Positions 35,263-43,238 of a stretch of 64,000 bases of DNA are shown piece by piece. Each line of letters starts with the position of its first letter. Within the stretch, counting starts at the first letter, position 1. The position numbers and the translations under genes were made by a program. The stretch is from Chryseobacterium lacus (GTDB lineage Bacteria; Bacteroidota; Bacteroidia; Flavobacteriales; Weeksellaceae), in contig NZ_QPIE01000005.1 in assembly GCF_003336205.1 (NCBI RefSeq), forward strand, positions 1 through 64,000, written 5' to 3'. Under the pieces are notes generated by a model, which was given only the letters and a program-made list of their open reading frames with translations, did not search any database and had not been told where the DNA came from.

Positions 35263-36492
35263 ATGAAAAAAAAGCAAAAGCCGGCAGCAATTGGTTTTAT
35301 ATTCATTACGCTGCTTATTGATATCACCGGATGGGGAATCGTAATTCCGGTAGCTCCGAAGCTTATTCAGGAGCTCATCGGTAATGCCGATCTTTCTGTT
35401 GCGGCACAATACGGCGGCTGGCTTGGGTTTTTATATGCTTTCATGCAATTTCTGTTTGCGCCGGTTTTGGGAAACCTCAGCGATCGGTTTGGGAGAAGGC
35501 CTGTTATTTTATTTTCTTTATTTGGATTCTCGCTTAACTTTTTCCTGCAAGCCTGGGCGCCCACTATTATGTGGCTTTTCATAGGCCGTATTTTCTCCGG
35601 GATTACCGGTGCGAGCATTACTGCAGCCAGTGCTTATATTGCGGATATTTCTGATGACAGCAATCGTTCAAAGAACTTCGGAATGATCGGTGCCGCATTT
35701 GGCCTCGGTTTTATTCTTGGCCCCGTTATCGGTGGGATTTTGGGACAGTACGGAGCCAGAGTTCCCTTTATTGCAGCCGGAATTTTATGTCTTGTCAATT
35801 TTATTTACGGAGTTTTCGTTCTTCCTGAAAGTCTGGATACGGAACATCGTCGCAAGTTCAGTTTTAAAAGAGCCAATCCCATCGGAACTTTGTTGAATAT
35901 CAGGAAATATCCGTCTATTATTTATTTGATGGTTGCCTGGTTTCTCGTGTATATTGCGGCGCATGCAGTGCAGACCAACTGGCCGTATTTCACGATGTAT
36001 GTTTTCAATTGGGATGAAAAAATGGTAGGGATTTCCTTAGGCGTGATGGGTGCTGCCACAGCTTTGGTTCAGGGTTATTTGATAAGAAAAGTACACCCCA
36101 GATTTGGCGCCGAACGCAGTATTTTGTACGGAATTATAATGTATGGAATCGGGATGCTGCTTTTTGCTTTTGCAAATCAGGGATGGATGATGTTTGCCAT
36201 CTTACTGATTTACTGTCTTGGAGGTATCGCCGGCCCAGCATTACAATCGGTGATTACAGCCAAAGTTCCGGCCAATGAACAAGGCGATCTTCAGGGTGCG
36301 CTCACGTCAGTGGTGAGCATTACTTCCATCATCGGGCCACCGTTGATGACCAACAGTTTTTATTATTTTACCCACGGTTCGGCGCCTTTTCGTTTTCCAG
36401 GAGCGCCGTTCTTTCTCGGATTTCTGATGATGGCAGCGAGTGCTTTCTTTGTATATATGGTATTTAGGAGAAATTCCCGAAGAAAGATTTAA
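35263..36492 (+). CDS. MFS exporter, TCR/Tet type
   Basis: A 409-residue 12-helix drug:H+ antiporter of the major facilitator superfamily. The first helix region FIFITLLIDITGWGIVIPVAP and motif A GNLSDRFGRRPVI between helices 2 and 3, then GFILGPVIGGILG (motif C), are typical of the DHA1 TetA-like group. Substrate is unknown; resemblance to TetA does not prove tetracycline transport, and unmodified chromosomal homologues are common in Flavobacteriia. Confidence 0.87.
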   Translation: MKKKQKPAAIGFIFITLLIDITGWGIVIPVAPKLIQELIGNADLSVAAQYGGWLGFLYAFMQFLFAPVLGNLSDRFGRRPVILFSLFGFSLNFFLQAWAPTIMWLFIGRIFSGITGASITAASAYIADISDDSNRSKNFGMIGAAFGLGFILGPVIGGILGQYGARVPFIAAGILCLVNFIYGVFVLPESLDTEHRRKFSFKRANPIGTLLNIRKYPSIIYLMVAWFLVYIAAHAVQTNWPYFTMYVFNWDEKMVGISLGVMGAATALVQGYLIRKVHPRFGAERSILYGIIMYGIGMLLFAFANQGWMMFAILLIYCLGGIAGPALQSVITAKVPANEQGDLQGALTSVVSITSIIGPPLMTNSFYYFTHGSAPFRFPGAPFFLGFLMMAASAFFVYMVFRRNSRRKI

Positions 36493-36551
36493 GATTATTT
36501 TTAATATAATTCAGACTATAAATGAATATTTGGTAAAAAGCATCATTAAGT

Positions 36552-37265
36552 TTACTTTTTTAATATCTTTTTTATTAAGAATTGCCGGTCATTTTTAATA
36601 GTCACAAAATAAATTCCTGTAGAGAAATGGGAAATATCAATAGAATATTCCCGATTGTTTTTAAGGCTTTCTTCCATAATTTTTTTCCCTGAAGAATCTG
36701 TGATGAATAAAGAAAGTTTATCGTTGGAACTTTTTGTTTTTATGATGAAGTAATCTGAAATAGGATTGGGTACGATTTGAAGATCTGAAAGTGAAAAATC
36801 TGCTGTCGAAAGATTGCTGCTCCAGAAATAGGCTTTGTCACCGTTGGGATTGGTAACTGTCAATCTTAAAATAGTGTTGATGTTTTCGATAAGATAAGAA
36901 TACGTTGGGTAGAACCCTGATGTGGTATCAGTGCCAAAAAATATTCCAAAATATTTACTTTCGAAAGTATTATAATCATCATAAGGTGGAGTATTCGGAC
37001 AATTTCCTAAGGTAGTTCCGGCGTTTGAAAAAGTAATAATACTGTTGTCAAAAGAAATAGTCGCATTGAGATAATTACACAAACTGGTCACCAAAGTACT
37101 GGAAGAAAATTGCGCTGTGGTATTGGCACCGGCAATGGTGTTGGGATGTGGATAGTCCACATTATTGAGGGTTAATTTTTCTAAATACCAAGTGTTGTTC
37201 ACTAAATCGGATTGTTGCGCCTGAATGAAAATCCCCCAAAACAATACTAAAAATAAAGTTTTCAT
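36552..37265 (-). CDS. Type IX-secreted protein with C-terminal sorting domain
   Basis: A 237-residue exported protein. An N-terminal signal peptide (KTLFLVLFWGIFIQA, cleavage before QQ) is followed by a domain beginning NNTWYLEKLTLNNV that recalls META/heat-shock HslJ-like domains. The last about 75 residues form a type A sorting domain: LQIVPNPISDYFIIKT, LFITDSSGKKI, YSIDISHFSTGIYFVTI and a basic KKILKK end. It should be exported by the type IX system, of which PorQ is encoded at 59273. Confidence 0.85.
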   Translation of the reverse strand: MKTLFLVLFWGIFIQAQQSDLVNNTWYLEKLTLNNVDYPHPNTIAGANTTAQFSSSTLVTSLCNYLNATISFDNSIITFSNAGTTLGNCPNTPPYDDYNTFESKYFGIFFGTDTTSGFYPTYSYLIENINTILRLTVTNPNGDKAYFWSSNLSTADFSLSDLQIVPNPISDYFIIKTKSSNDKLSLFITDSSGKKIMEESLKNNREYSIDISHFSTGIYFVTIKNDRQFLIKKILKK

Positions 37266-37509
37266 ATTTTAATTCTTTATGAGGTTTTAATGTTTATCAT
37301 TTTTCATTCAAACTAAAAAATACAGTGAGTTCAAAATGAGTGAGTTTACGAATCAAAGCTACTAAATCGTGATGAATTAAAATTACTTTTCCGCGCAATA
37401 TTTCGAAAACCTTTTAGGTTTATTTTAAAATTATCTCTTTCAAAGATTACATTTGAAGTGTGATCATGAGAAGGTTTTGAAATAGTTTTATTTTTCTGAT
37501 CAAAAAGAG

Positions 37510-37517
37510 TAATTTTG
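37510..37517 (+). promoter_or_regulatory. Promoter -7 element of tatA (possibly leaderless)
   Basis: TAATTTTG matches TAnnTTTG and ends four nucleotides before the tatA ATG. Confidence 0.5.
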
Positions 37518-37521
37518 CGCT

Positions 37522-37848
37522 ATGGAATTAGGATTTAGTGAGATTTTAGTCATTATGCTGGTGATCGTGGTGCTCTTCGGACCGGATAAAATTCCGCAGA
37601 TTGCGAGAGATTTAGGTTCAGGAGTCCGAAAAATGAAAGGAGCCGTGGAAGATATCAAAACAGAAATTCTGAAAGAAACGGATAATCCTGTTTCCGAAAT
37701 TAAAAGAGAAATCGAAAAAGTAAAAGAAGCTGCTCAGGAATATGACCTTTCACAGACGATAAAGAATTCCGAAGCTGAAGTTAAAATACAGAAACAGGCA
37801 CAGGAAGAGCAACTGAAAGATTCTCACACCGGTCCGGTAAGCCGATAA
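37522..37848 (+). CDS. tatA: Twin-arginine translocase subunit TatA/E
   Basis: A 108-residue TatA-family protein: short N-terminal helix (FSEILVIMLVIVVLFG, about 5-20), the FGPDKIPQIARDLG hinge and amphipathic helix, and a charged C-terminal tail (KREIEKVKEAAQEY). The conserved Phe-Gly pair at the hinge is present. tatC is not nearby. The stop is 2 nt before the PAP2 gene. Confidence 0.92.
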   Translation: MELGFSEILVIMLVIVVLFGPDKIPQIARDLGSGVRKMKGAVEDIKTEILKETDNPVSEIKREIEKVKEAAQEYDLSQTIKNSEAEVKIQKQAQEEQLKDSHTGPVSR

Positions 37849-37850
37849 TC

Positions 37851-38417
37851 ATGCAGGAATTTATTGAAAAAGACAGAGAAATTTTCCTTTACCTTAATAC
37901 CTTGGGAAGTCCGGAATTTGACCCGTTTTGGTCGTTGATTTCGGGAAAATGGATCTGGATTCCGCTGTATATTATTTTTCTTTATTTGCTTTTCAAAAAT
38001 TATAATTGGAAAGGACTCCTGTATATTGTGATTTTCATTGCCTTGGGAGTGACGGTTTCAGACCAGCTTTCGGGAATTTTCAAATACGGTATCGCCAGGC
38101 TTCGTCCTTGCCACGATGCGGATTTAACTCCGGCCATGCGAATTGTAGAATGTGGCGGACAATTCGGTTTTTATTCCGCACACGCATCCAATACGTTTTT
38201 TATCGCTTCTTTTATGACGATGATGCTGAAAGGCCGGTACGGATGGTTTCCTTTTTTCCTCTTTTTCTGGGCTGCAATAGTTTCCTATAGTCGCATTTAT
38301 CTGGGTGTTCACTTTCCCGCAGATGTGTTGATGGGAGCTGCGGTAGGCTTTCTTTTGGGTGGTTTTTTTGCGACACTCAGCCTGAAAGCCATTCGAAAAC
38401 AATCGGTTTTAAACTAA
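37851..38417 (+). CDS. PAP2-family membrane phosphatase
   Basis: A 188-residue acid-phosphatase-fold membrane protein, likely acting on undecaprenyl pyrophosphate or a phospholipid. Motifs: KYGIARLRP (K78 to P86), SAHAS (H111, in place of the more common PSGH) and SRIYLGVHFPADV (R148, H154, D158). About five membrane helices. Coupled with tatA (2-nt gap). Confidence 0.88.
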   Translation: MQEFIEKDREIFLYLNTLGSPEFDPFWSLISGKWIWIPLYIIFLYLLFKNYNWKGLLYIVIFIALGVTVSDQLSGIFKYGIARLRPCHDADLTPAMRIVECGGQFGFYSAHASNTFFIASFMTMMLKGRYGWFPFFLFFWAAIVSYSRIYLGVHFPADVLMGAAVGFLLGGFFATLSLKAIRKQSVLN

Positions 38418-38452
38418 AAAAAGTTTCCTGAATTCTCCAAAAACCTTTCTGT

Positions 38453-38788
38453 TTATATTCGGTTTTCAAGTTGTTCCATGCCTTCCGGTGTCACCATATC
38501 GTAATTCCATGCGGGATCGAAAGTAAGTTCAATTCGGGTTTCCAGTTCAGGGAATTCCTTTTCTAGCGCATTTTTCACACCCGTTTGTATGGCTTCTCCC
38601 ATGGGACAAAACCGCGTTGTGAGCGTCATCAAAACTTCGGTTTTATTTTCCTCATCATTGAATTCCACTTCATAAATTAATCCCAAATCCACCACATTCA
38701 CCATCAGTTCAGGATCCAATACTTCGTACAGTGCGTTTCGGGCTCTTTTTTTTCTTTCGTTATCTCGGTCGTTAGGATCTATTGTCAT
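38453..38788 (-). CDS. MIP18-type metal-sulfur cluster assembly factor
   Basis: A 111-residue DUF59/MIP18 protein related to PaaD and SufT, which help mature Fe-S proteins. Motifs: YEVLDPELMVNVVDLGLIYEV and TLTTRFCPMGEAIQ with the conserved Cys. The ATG at 38788 (MTIDPNDRD) is preferred over an upstream in-frame start. Only one nucleotide separates it from the membrane-protein gene, so it is the last gene of the Rrf2-linked operon; this supports an Fe-S repair theme. Confidence 0.87.
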   Translation of the reverse strand: MTIDPNDRDNERKKRARNALYEVLDPELMVNVVDLGLIYEVEFNDEENKTEVLMTLTTRFCPMGEAIQTGVKNALEKEFPELETRIELTFDPAWNYDMVTPEGMEQLENRI

Positions 38789-38789
38789 T

Positions 38790-40046
38790 TTATTTTGTTT
38801 TATGTAATAATAATTTGAACACATTCACACAATACAGCACTGAAACGGCCAGCCACAACAGCAAACCGATTCGGATGACCGGCAAATATTGCGCGATAAT
38901 TCCTGTGGCCAGAATCAAAAGTGCTGCAATGAAAATACGGAATTGCCAAATGGTTAGTTTTTCACTGTAAAGGTGTTTGGGCAACGGTACCTTCACTTTT
39001 CCGGAAAGATGTTTGTAATGTCCGTTCCAAATGATGAAAGGCAAAGTTTTAAAAGTTTTTCCTAAAATAATACTGGTGATCCATCCCATAAAAAGCAGCG
39101 TTCCATACAGCATCGTCCATTGATAACCTTGTGAATAATAAACCATCGGAATCATCAACAAGGAAATAATGAGACATAAGAAAGACAGAAAAGAATGCTT
39201 CATCAGCAACTCTATTTTCTTTCTCAACCGGTTTTTAAAAGCATCGTAAAGATACAAAAGCCAACTCAGAATTCCCGTGAAAACCAATGCCGCATACAGC
39301 AAACTTCTGTAGGAAATTCCGAAAAAATAGCCGTCCAGAAGGAAAAGGATTAATCCCAAATTTTGGAAAATAAAAGCGGATTTCAGTAGTTTTTCTTTCG
39401 TCGATTTTCCCAGAAGAAACATCGGAACCAGTTTGGTGCTTACGCCTGTTATCAACTGTAGAAACCATCCTCCCAATCCGGCGTGAGCATGAAGTTTCAG
39501 AATCTGCAAATGTTCTTTTTCAAAAAAAGGAAAGCTGAGATTGATGGCGAGTAATAAACCGATAACCACCGTGATCAGAAGCCATATTGCAGAGCTGGAA
39601 ATAAATAATTTTTGGATTGAATATTTGCTGCATATATTGCTTGTTTTTAGAACATTAGTAATAAACAGTAGTACAGAAAAAACGATCAAAATACCACCCG
39701 AAATCATTATCCACCCGGTATTGAGATTCCAGAAAGTGGTAGTGAGCAATGCAACTCCGGCAGTGAGTGTGTACCAACTGAAACTTGCCCATCTTTCACT
39801 GTACAGATCTTGTTCGCAAATGACCGGCAAAAGCTGATATGCTGCGCCGAAAATAATCATCGTTCCCCATCCCAGGGCAGCCAAATGTACGATTGTGAGC
39901 AAATGCGGACTGAAATAATGCCCGGTGAAAACCTCAGGATTCAGTACCATCACCGTGCAGAGAATCACGAAAACCACTGCTCCTGTTGCGTAAAACGGGA
40001 GTATGGCACTGTTGGCCGGAGCTTTTCCGATACTGATGTCTGCCAT
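38790..40046 (-). CDS. Twelve-helix membrane protein, haem-copper-oxidase subunit I-like
   Basis: A 418-residue integral membrane protein with about 12 hydrophobic segments. Histidine-bearing helices IVHLAALGWGTMIIFGAAYQ (H54) and LHAHAGLGGWFLQLITGV (two His near residue 183) look like haem or metal ligands as in the oxidase subunit I/NnrS-like superfamily, and TKLVPMFLLG and FKTLPFIIWNGHY are further conserved-looking loops. No Cu-site motif was identified and no partner subunit gene is present. Its stop touches the DUF1858/DUF2249 gene start without gap, so it belongs to the hemerythrin operon; a role in nitric oxide handling is inferred. Confidence 0.6.
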   Translation of the reverse strand: MADISIGKAPANSAILPFYATGAVVFVILCTVMVLNPEVFTGHYFSPHLLTIVHLAALGWGTMIIFGAAYQLLPVICEQDLYSERWASFSWYTLTAGVALLTTTFWNLNTGWIMISGGILIVFSVLLFITNVLKTSNICSKYSIQKLFISSSAIWLLITVVIGLLLAINLSFPFFEKEHLQILKLHAHAGLGGWFLQLITGVSTKLVPMFLLGKSTKEKLLKSAFIFQNLGLILFLLDGYFFGISYRSLLYAALVFTGILSWLLYLYDAFKNRLRKKIELLMKHSFLSFLCLIISLLMIPMVYYSQGYQWTMLYGTLLFMGWITSIILGKTFKTLPFIIWNGHYKHLSGKVKVPLPKHLYSEKLTIWQFRIFIAALLILATGIIAQYLPVIRIGLLLWLAVSVLYCVNVFKLLLHKTK

Positions 40047-40880
40047 TTATTTTTTGAATATCAGCATTTTGACATTTCCTTCGTCCACAGAATAAATATG
40101 AACCTCAAACTCCTTGTCGGCCAGTTCTTCCAAAAGATAAACAGGTACTCTTTTGTGATGAATGTACAACGCATGATCCTCCGGAAGATGTTCCAGTTCC
40201 GACAAGATGGCTTCCATCGGGCCGGGCATTTCTAAAGCTCTTACATCAATTTCGCACAGCTGTTCCGGAGAAAATCGGGAATAAATTTCGCCAAAACTTT
40301 CTTCATTGTGCATCAGTAGTTTTTCTTCTGATGATGTTGGCACAACTTTCTCCTGTTTTTCTTTCTTCAAAAAATAAGTGTAAAACAGTTTCTCACTTTT
40401 ATTTTCTGTGAAAGTATCTTCGGCTTTTTCCTGCTTCAAAAGATGAATTAAAGGGGTGGGAATAAAACTATTGATAATACAAAGGATTTTTCCCGAAGGT
40501 GTTTCTTTGAAACGGTGCAGAATTTCTTTCAAAGGATCCGCTCCGTTATCGATGATAGGGCGAACATCATAAAAATCAATTTCCGATTCTGTCGTTTTTT
40601 GTAACCATTCCGGTTTGTTTTCAACTGAAGCAATTTCCTTTTCAGAAATCGTTTCTTCAAAATGAAAATCGAGCGGCAACAATACCCTTATAAAATCTTC
40701 CACGGTTGCGCCTCCCATTTTTGCAGCTTCCGCGATCGTTACCCTTGACGCCATGATTTTCCTGAGAATCGGGTTTTTCAGCTTTTCCAGTGGTTTGGCA
40801 ATCGAAGCAATCGCATTGATGCTTTCAGGATTTTCTTTGATAAGCTCTGAAATTTTTGTTTTTTCAGTAATGGTTTTCAT
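40047..40880 (-). CDS. DUF1858-DUF2249 protein
   Basis: A 277-residue cytoplasmic protein. Residues about 1-67 form a DUF1858 domain (ISELIKENPESINAIASI...MASRVTIAEAAKMGG), and the C-terminal about 70 residues a DUF2249 domain (IDVRALEMPGPMEAILSELEHLPEDHALYIHH). A middle segment FYDVRPIIDNGADPLKEILHRF looks like a degenerate second DUF2249. These domains often travel with hemerythrins and RIC proteins. The start at 40880 overlaps the hemerythrin stop by one base (TAATG). Confidence 0.82.
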   Translation of the reverse strand: MKTITEKTKISELIKENPESINAIASIAKPLEKLKNPILRKIMASRVTIAEAAKMGGATVEDFIRVLLPLDFHFEETISEKEIASVENKPEWLQKTTESEIDFYDVRPIIDNGADPLKEILHRFKETPSGKILCIINSFIPTPLIHLLKQEKAEDTFTENKSEKLFYTYFLKKEKQEKVVPTSSEEKLLMHNEESFGEIYSRFSPEQLCEIDVRALEMPGPMEAILSELEHLPEDHALYIHHKRVPVYLLEELADKEFEVHIYSVDEGNVKMLIFKK

Positions 40881-41368
40881 TATGGTGTATTTTCTTTTGC
40901 CCAAAATTCATCATGATAATTTTCCTCAGCATTATGTTCTTCTCCGTGAAGCTGTCGTCCGATTTCTGCTAAATATTCTTCAGATAAATGCTCCTCAAGA
41001 TATGGAAAAAGCTCACGTTCCTCGTAACGCGTATGTTGATTTACCAGATCTGAAAGTTGAAGAATAGCCTCATTCACTTTTTCCTCATTCCGAAGACTGA
41101 TTTCATTTATTTTTGAAAGAATACGCTGATGTTCAGTCAGGGCTCTTGCCACCATTGGATCCGATGTTTCCACAAAAAGCAGTTCTTCTTCAGTTTTAAA
41201 ATGGGGCAGCATGTGATTTTTCCAAAACCAGTGAATATAATTTTTCATTCTGGCCGCAGAAACTTCTTTTTTTACTCCTTGTTTCAGTTTCCAGCAGAAC
41301 AATAATGTTGCGTGATGCTCGCGGGAAACAGGCATCAGGTTTTCATTTCGTTTGATGGGTTTGTTCAT
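40880..41368 (-). CDS. Hemerythrin-domain protein
   Basis: A 162-residue four-helix protein with hemerythrin-like iron ligands: SREHHATLLF, FWKNHMLPHFKTEEELLF, ALTEHQRIL and NQHTRYEERELFPYLEE. Expected to bind a di-iron centre that senses or scavenges O2 or NO. The ATG at 41368 (MNKPIKRNE) avoids an overlong N-terminus. It follows the RIC-like gene by 36 nt. Confidence 0.85.
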   Translation of the reverse strand: MNKPIKRNENLMPVSREHHATLLFCWKLKQGVKKEVSAARMKNYIHWFWKNHMLPHFKTEEELLFVETSDPMVARALTEHQRILSKINEISLRNEEKVNEAILQLSDLVNQHTRYEERELFPYLEEHLSEEYLAEIGRQLHGEEHNAEENYHDEFWAKENTP

Positions 41369-41404
41369 TTTCTTTTGTTTTTTAAATTCGACTCCAACCA
41401 ACTT

Positions 41405-42577
41405 TTACAGATTGGCGAGTTCGGCATCCAGTTTCACCGCTTTCGGGAAAAGAATGTTGTTTTCCAGATGTAAATGAGTCAAAAGATCATTTTCAAATTC
41501 CTGCATTTTGGAGAACAGATACTGATAAGAATTGCAGGCATTTTCAGGAATAGCGTAGTTGTTGGTTATTCTTCTGAAAAAACTCAGATCTTCTCCTGCA
41601 ATTTCGTGTTCTTTTTTCAAAATCAAAATAGGATCATTCAAAGTTCCGACTTTATAATTCGTTTCAAAGGAAGCATCATTTTTCTTAGCAATCGCTTGTC
41701 TGATCGCCGGAAACAGTGCATCTTCTTCTTTCACGATATGATCCAGCAAATCCTGAAGAAAATGATGGGTGCTGGTACTCAGTCGGTGTAGTTCCGGGTT
41801 GCTGTCTCCGTGATGTTCCGCTACTTTTTGCACGAGATCATTCAGCATTTCAGCGTTGTCTTTGATGTACTGATGATGGGTATTCAGGATATAATCCAGA
41901 AGAAAATTCAGTTCCCATTTGTCAGGATCCAAAGCAGGCGCAGTGATTTTTTTGCTTTCCTCCAATGCAGTTTTATGTGTTTCCCCGGTTTCAGAACTGG
42001 CTTCTTTTGCATCTCCACAACTGAAAATAATGCCTTTTTCTTTCAAAAGTTCCGCTTTTTTAATATCCTGAACTGCAATACCTGATTTTTGCTGGCTTTC
42101 AGAAGTAAGGTTTTTTTCAATTTTCACAACAAACCATTCGGGTCCTGTTTCCAGATATTCCCAAGTGAAAATATTGCCTCTTTCGGCGATCATTTCATAG
42201 TATAAAGGTTTAGGATCGTGGTCGTTTTCGATGATAAAACTATCGCCCGGATTCAGTTCGTCAAAATGTTTAAAAACCGTTGGATGTTTCAGTCTGGGTT
42301 CTATTTTTGTGACATCTACTTTTTTAATTTCTGAAACATTTTCCGCCGGATTTTTCGCTATCTGAACAAGATATAATTCCGGTCCTTTTTCCAAATATTC
42401 CCAGGTGAAAATCGGCCCTCTTTCTGCAATCAGTTCATAATACAGTGGTTTTGGATCGTGATCATTTTCGATGATAAAACTCTCGCCAGGTTCCAGTTCA
42501 TCGAAGTGTTTAAAAATTGTAGAATGTTTGTGACGTGGTTCAATTTGGGTGACATTAAGGGTTTGTACAGTTACCAT
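41405..42577 (-). CDS. Double DUF2249 / RIC-like hemerythrin protein
   Basis: A 390-residue protein. Residues 9-76 and 89-156 are two DUF2249 domains, nearly identical over the core FIIENDHDPKPLYYE and exactly 80 residues apart. A linker with FSCGDAKE (C187) follows where RIC/ScdA proteins have a Cys-Cys motif. The C-terminal half (about 225-385) is a hemerythrin-like RIC domain with NTHHQYIK, AEHHGD, STHHFLQDLLDHIVKEEDALFP, ILKKEHEIAGE and LTHLHLENNILFP. RIC proteins repair NO-damaged Fe-S clusters. First gene of a five-gene operon, 66 nt after rrf2. Confidence 0.85.
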   Translation of the reverse strand: MVTVQTLNVTQIEPRHKHSTIFKHFDELEPGESFIIENDHDPKPLYYELIAERGPIFTWEYLEKGPELYLVQIAKNPAENVSEIKKVDVTKIEPRLKHPTVFKHFDELNPGDSFIIENDHDPKPLYYEMIAERGNIFTWEYLETGPEWFVVKIEKNLTSESQQKSGIAVQDIKKAELLKEKGIIFSCGDAKEASSETGETHKTALEESKKITAPALDPDKWELNFLLDYILNTHHQYIKDNAEMLNDLVQKVAEHHGDSNPELHRLSTSTHHFLQDLLDHIVKEEDALFPAIRQAIAKKNDASFETNYKVGTLNDPILILKKEHEIAGEDLSFFRRITNNYAIPENACNSYQYLFSKMQEFENDLLTHLHLENNILFPKAVKLDAELANL

Positions 42578-42603
42578 TTTATTAAATTTTAGATATGAAT
42601 GTT

Positions 42604-42630
42604 TATAATAGGATGAATTTGTCTTAATTT
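42604..42630 (-). promoter_or_regulatory. Putative Rrf2 operator before the hemerythrin operon
   Basis: TCTTAATT (42622-42629) with an 8-nt spacer and a weaker partner arm (42606-42613, five of eight matches) repeats the arrangement seen before rrf2. It lies in the 66-nt gap upstream of the operon start. Confidence 0.4.
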
Positions 42631-42643
42631 AAAATAAAAAAAA

Positions 42644-43075
42644 TTATTCTCTTTTCAGGAGTAATTTTTCATTCTGAGGAGATTTGAACTGGTCTAAAGT
42701 CGTTTTTCCGTAAATCTCATACAATTTATTTCTGGCCTCTTTGTATTCATTGTGAATAGGGCAGGGATTATCCTCGGAGCAGGAAGCCAATCCAAGTCCA
42801 CAACCTTCGAACATTTTATTGCCGTCTATAGCACGAACGATATCGGCAAGCGAAATTTTGGCTTTTTCATTATTGATGTAAAACCCCCCGTATCTCCCCT
42901 TGGATGATTGCAAAAACCCTTGTCTGCTGAGATTTTGTAAAATCTTGGCAACGAAAAGCTCTGGCGATTGGATGTTCTCAGAAATTTGTTTGATGTTCAC
43001 CATATTTCCGTCCTTCGATTGCTGGGAAATATAGATCATAGCTCTGAGTGCGTATTCGCAGGTTTTAGACAACAT
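42644..43075 (-). CDS. Rrf2-family regulator, NsrR/IscR-like with three cysteines
   Basis: A 143-residue winged-helix regulator: MLSKTCEYALRAMIYIS, VNIKQISENIQSPELFVAKILQNL and SSKGRYGGFYI. C92, C99 and C105 (C-x6-C-x5-C) provide the ligands expected for an Fe-S cluster, close to the NsrR and IscR patterns. Given the RIC and hemerythrin genes downstream, NO or Fe-S status is the likely signal. Confidence 0.88.
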   Translation of the reverse strand: MLSKTCEYALRAMIYISQQSKDGNMVNIKQISENIQSPELFVAKILQNLSRQGFLQSSKGRYGGFYINNEKAKISLADIVRAIDGNKMFEGCGLGLASCSEDNPCPIHNEYKEARNKLYEIYGKTTLDQFKSPQNEKLLLKRE

Positions 43076-43091
43076 ATTTATAATTATAAAG

Positions 43092-43131
43092 CAAAGATAA
43101 ATATTTTAATTAAGATAAAATAGTCTTAATT
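43092..43131 (-). promoter_or_regulatory. rrf2 promoter and perfect 8-8-8 dyad
   Basis: Minus-strand -7 TATCTTTG (43099 to 43092) is 17 nt before the ATG. Just upstream, at the -33 position, AATTAAGA (43108-43115), eight bases and TCTTAATT (43124-43131) form a perfect inverted repeat, a good autoregulatory site. Confidence 0.6.
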
Positions 43132-43188
43132 GTAAATATTGAATATGAAATAAATCAGTCGATGAGATTAGCAGTGCTAAATATAAAT

Positions 43189-43219
43189 GTTAGTATAGTC
43201 TAACTTTTTAATATATTTG
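43189..43219 (+). promoter_or_regulatory. TonB-receptor promoter with upstream dyad
   Basis: -7 element TATATTTG (43212-43219) lies 19 nt before the ATG at 43239. The dyad GTTAG-N6-CTAAC (43189-43204) covers the -33 region and may be an operator; a second small one, TTAGC-AGT-GCTAA, is at 43168-43180. Confidence 0.5.
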
Positions 43220-43238
43220 CAGATCGTATTCCTATCCT

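Noticed and set aside
35263-36492. Acquired tetracycline-resistance gene
   Set aside because: Tet-like by family only; no mobile element, tetR-type regulator or composition shift around it.
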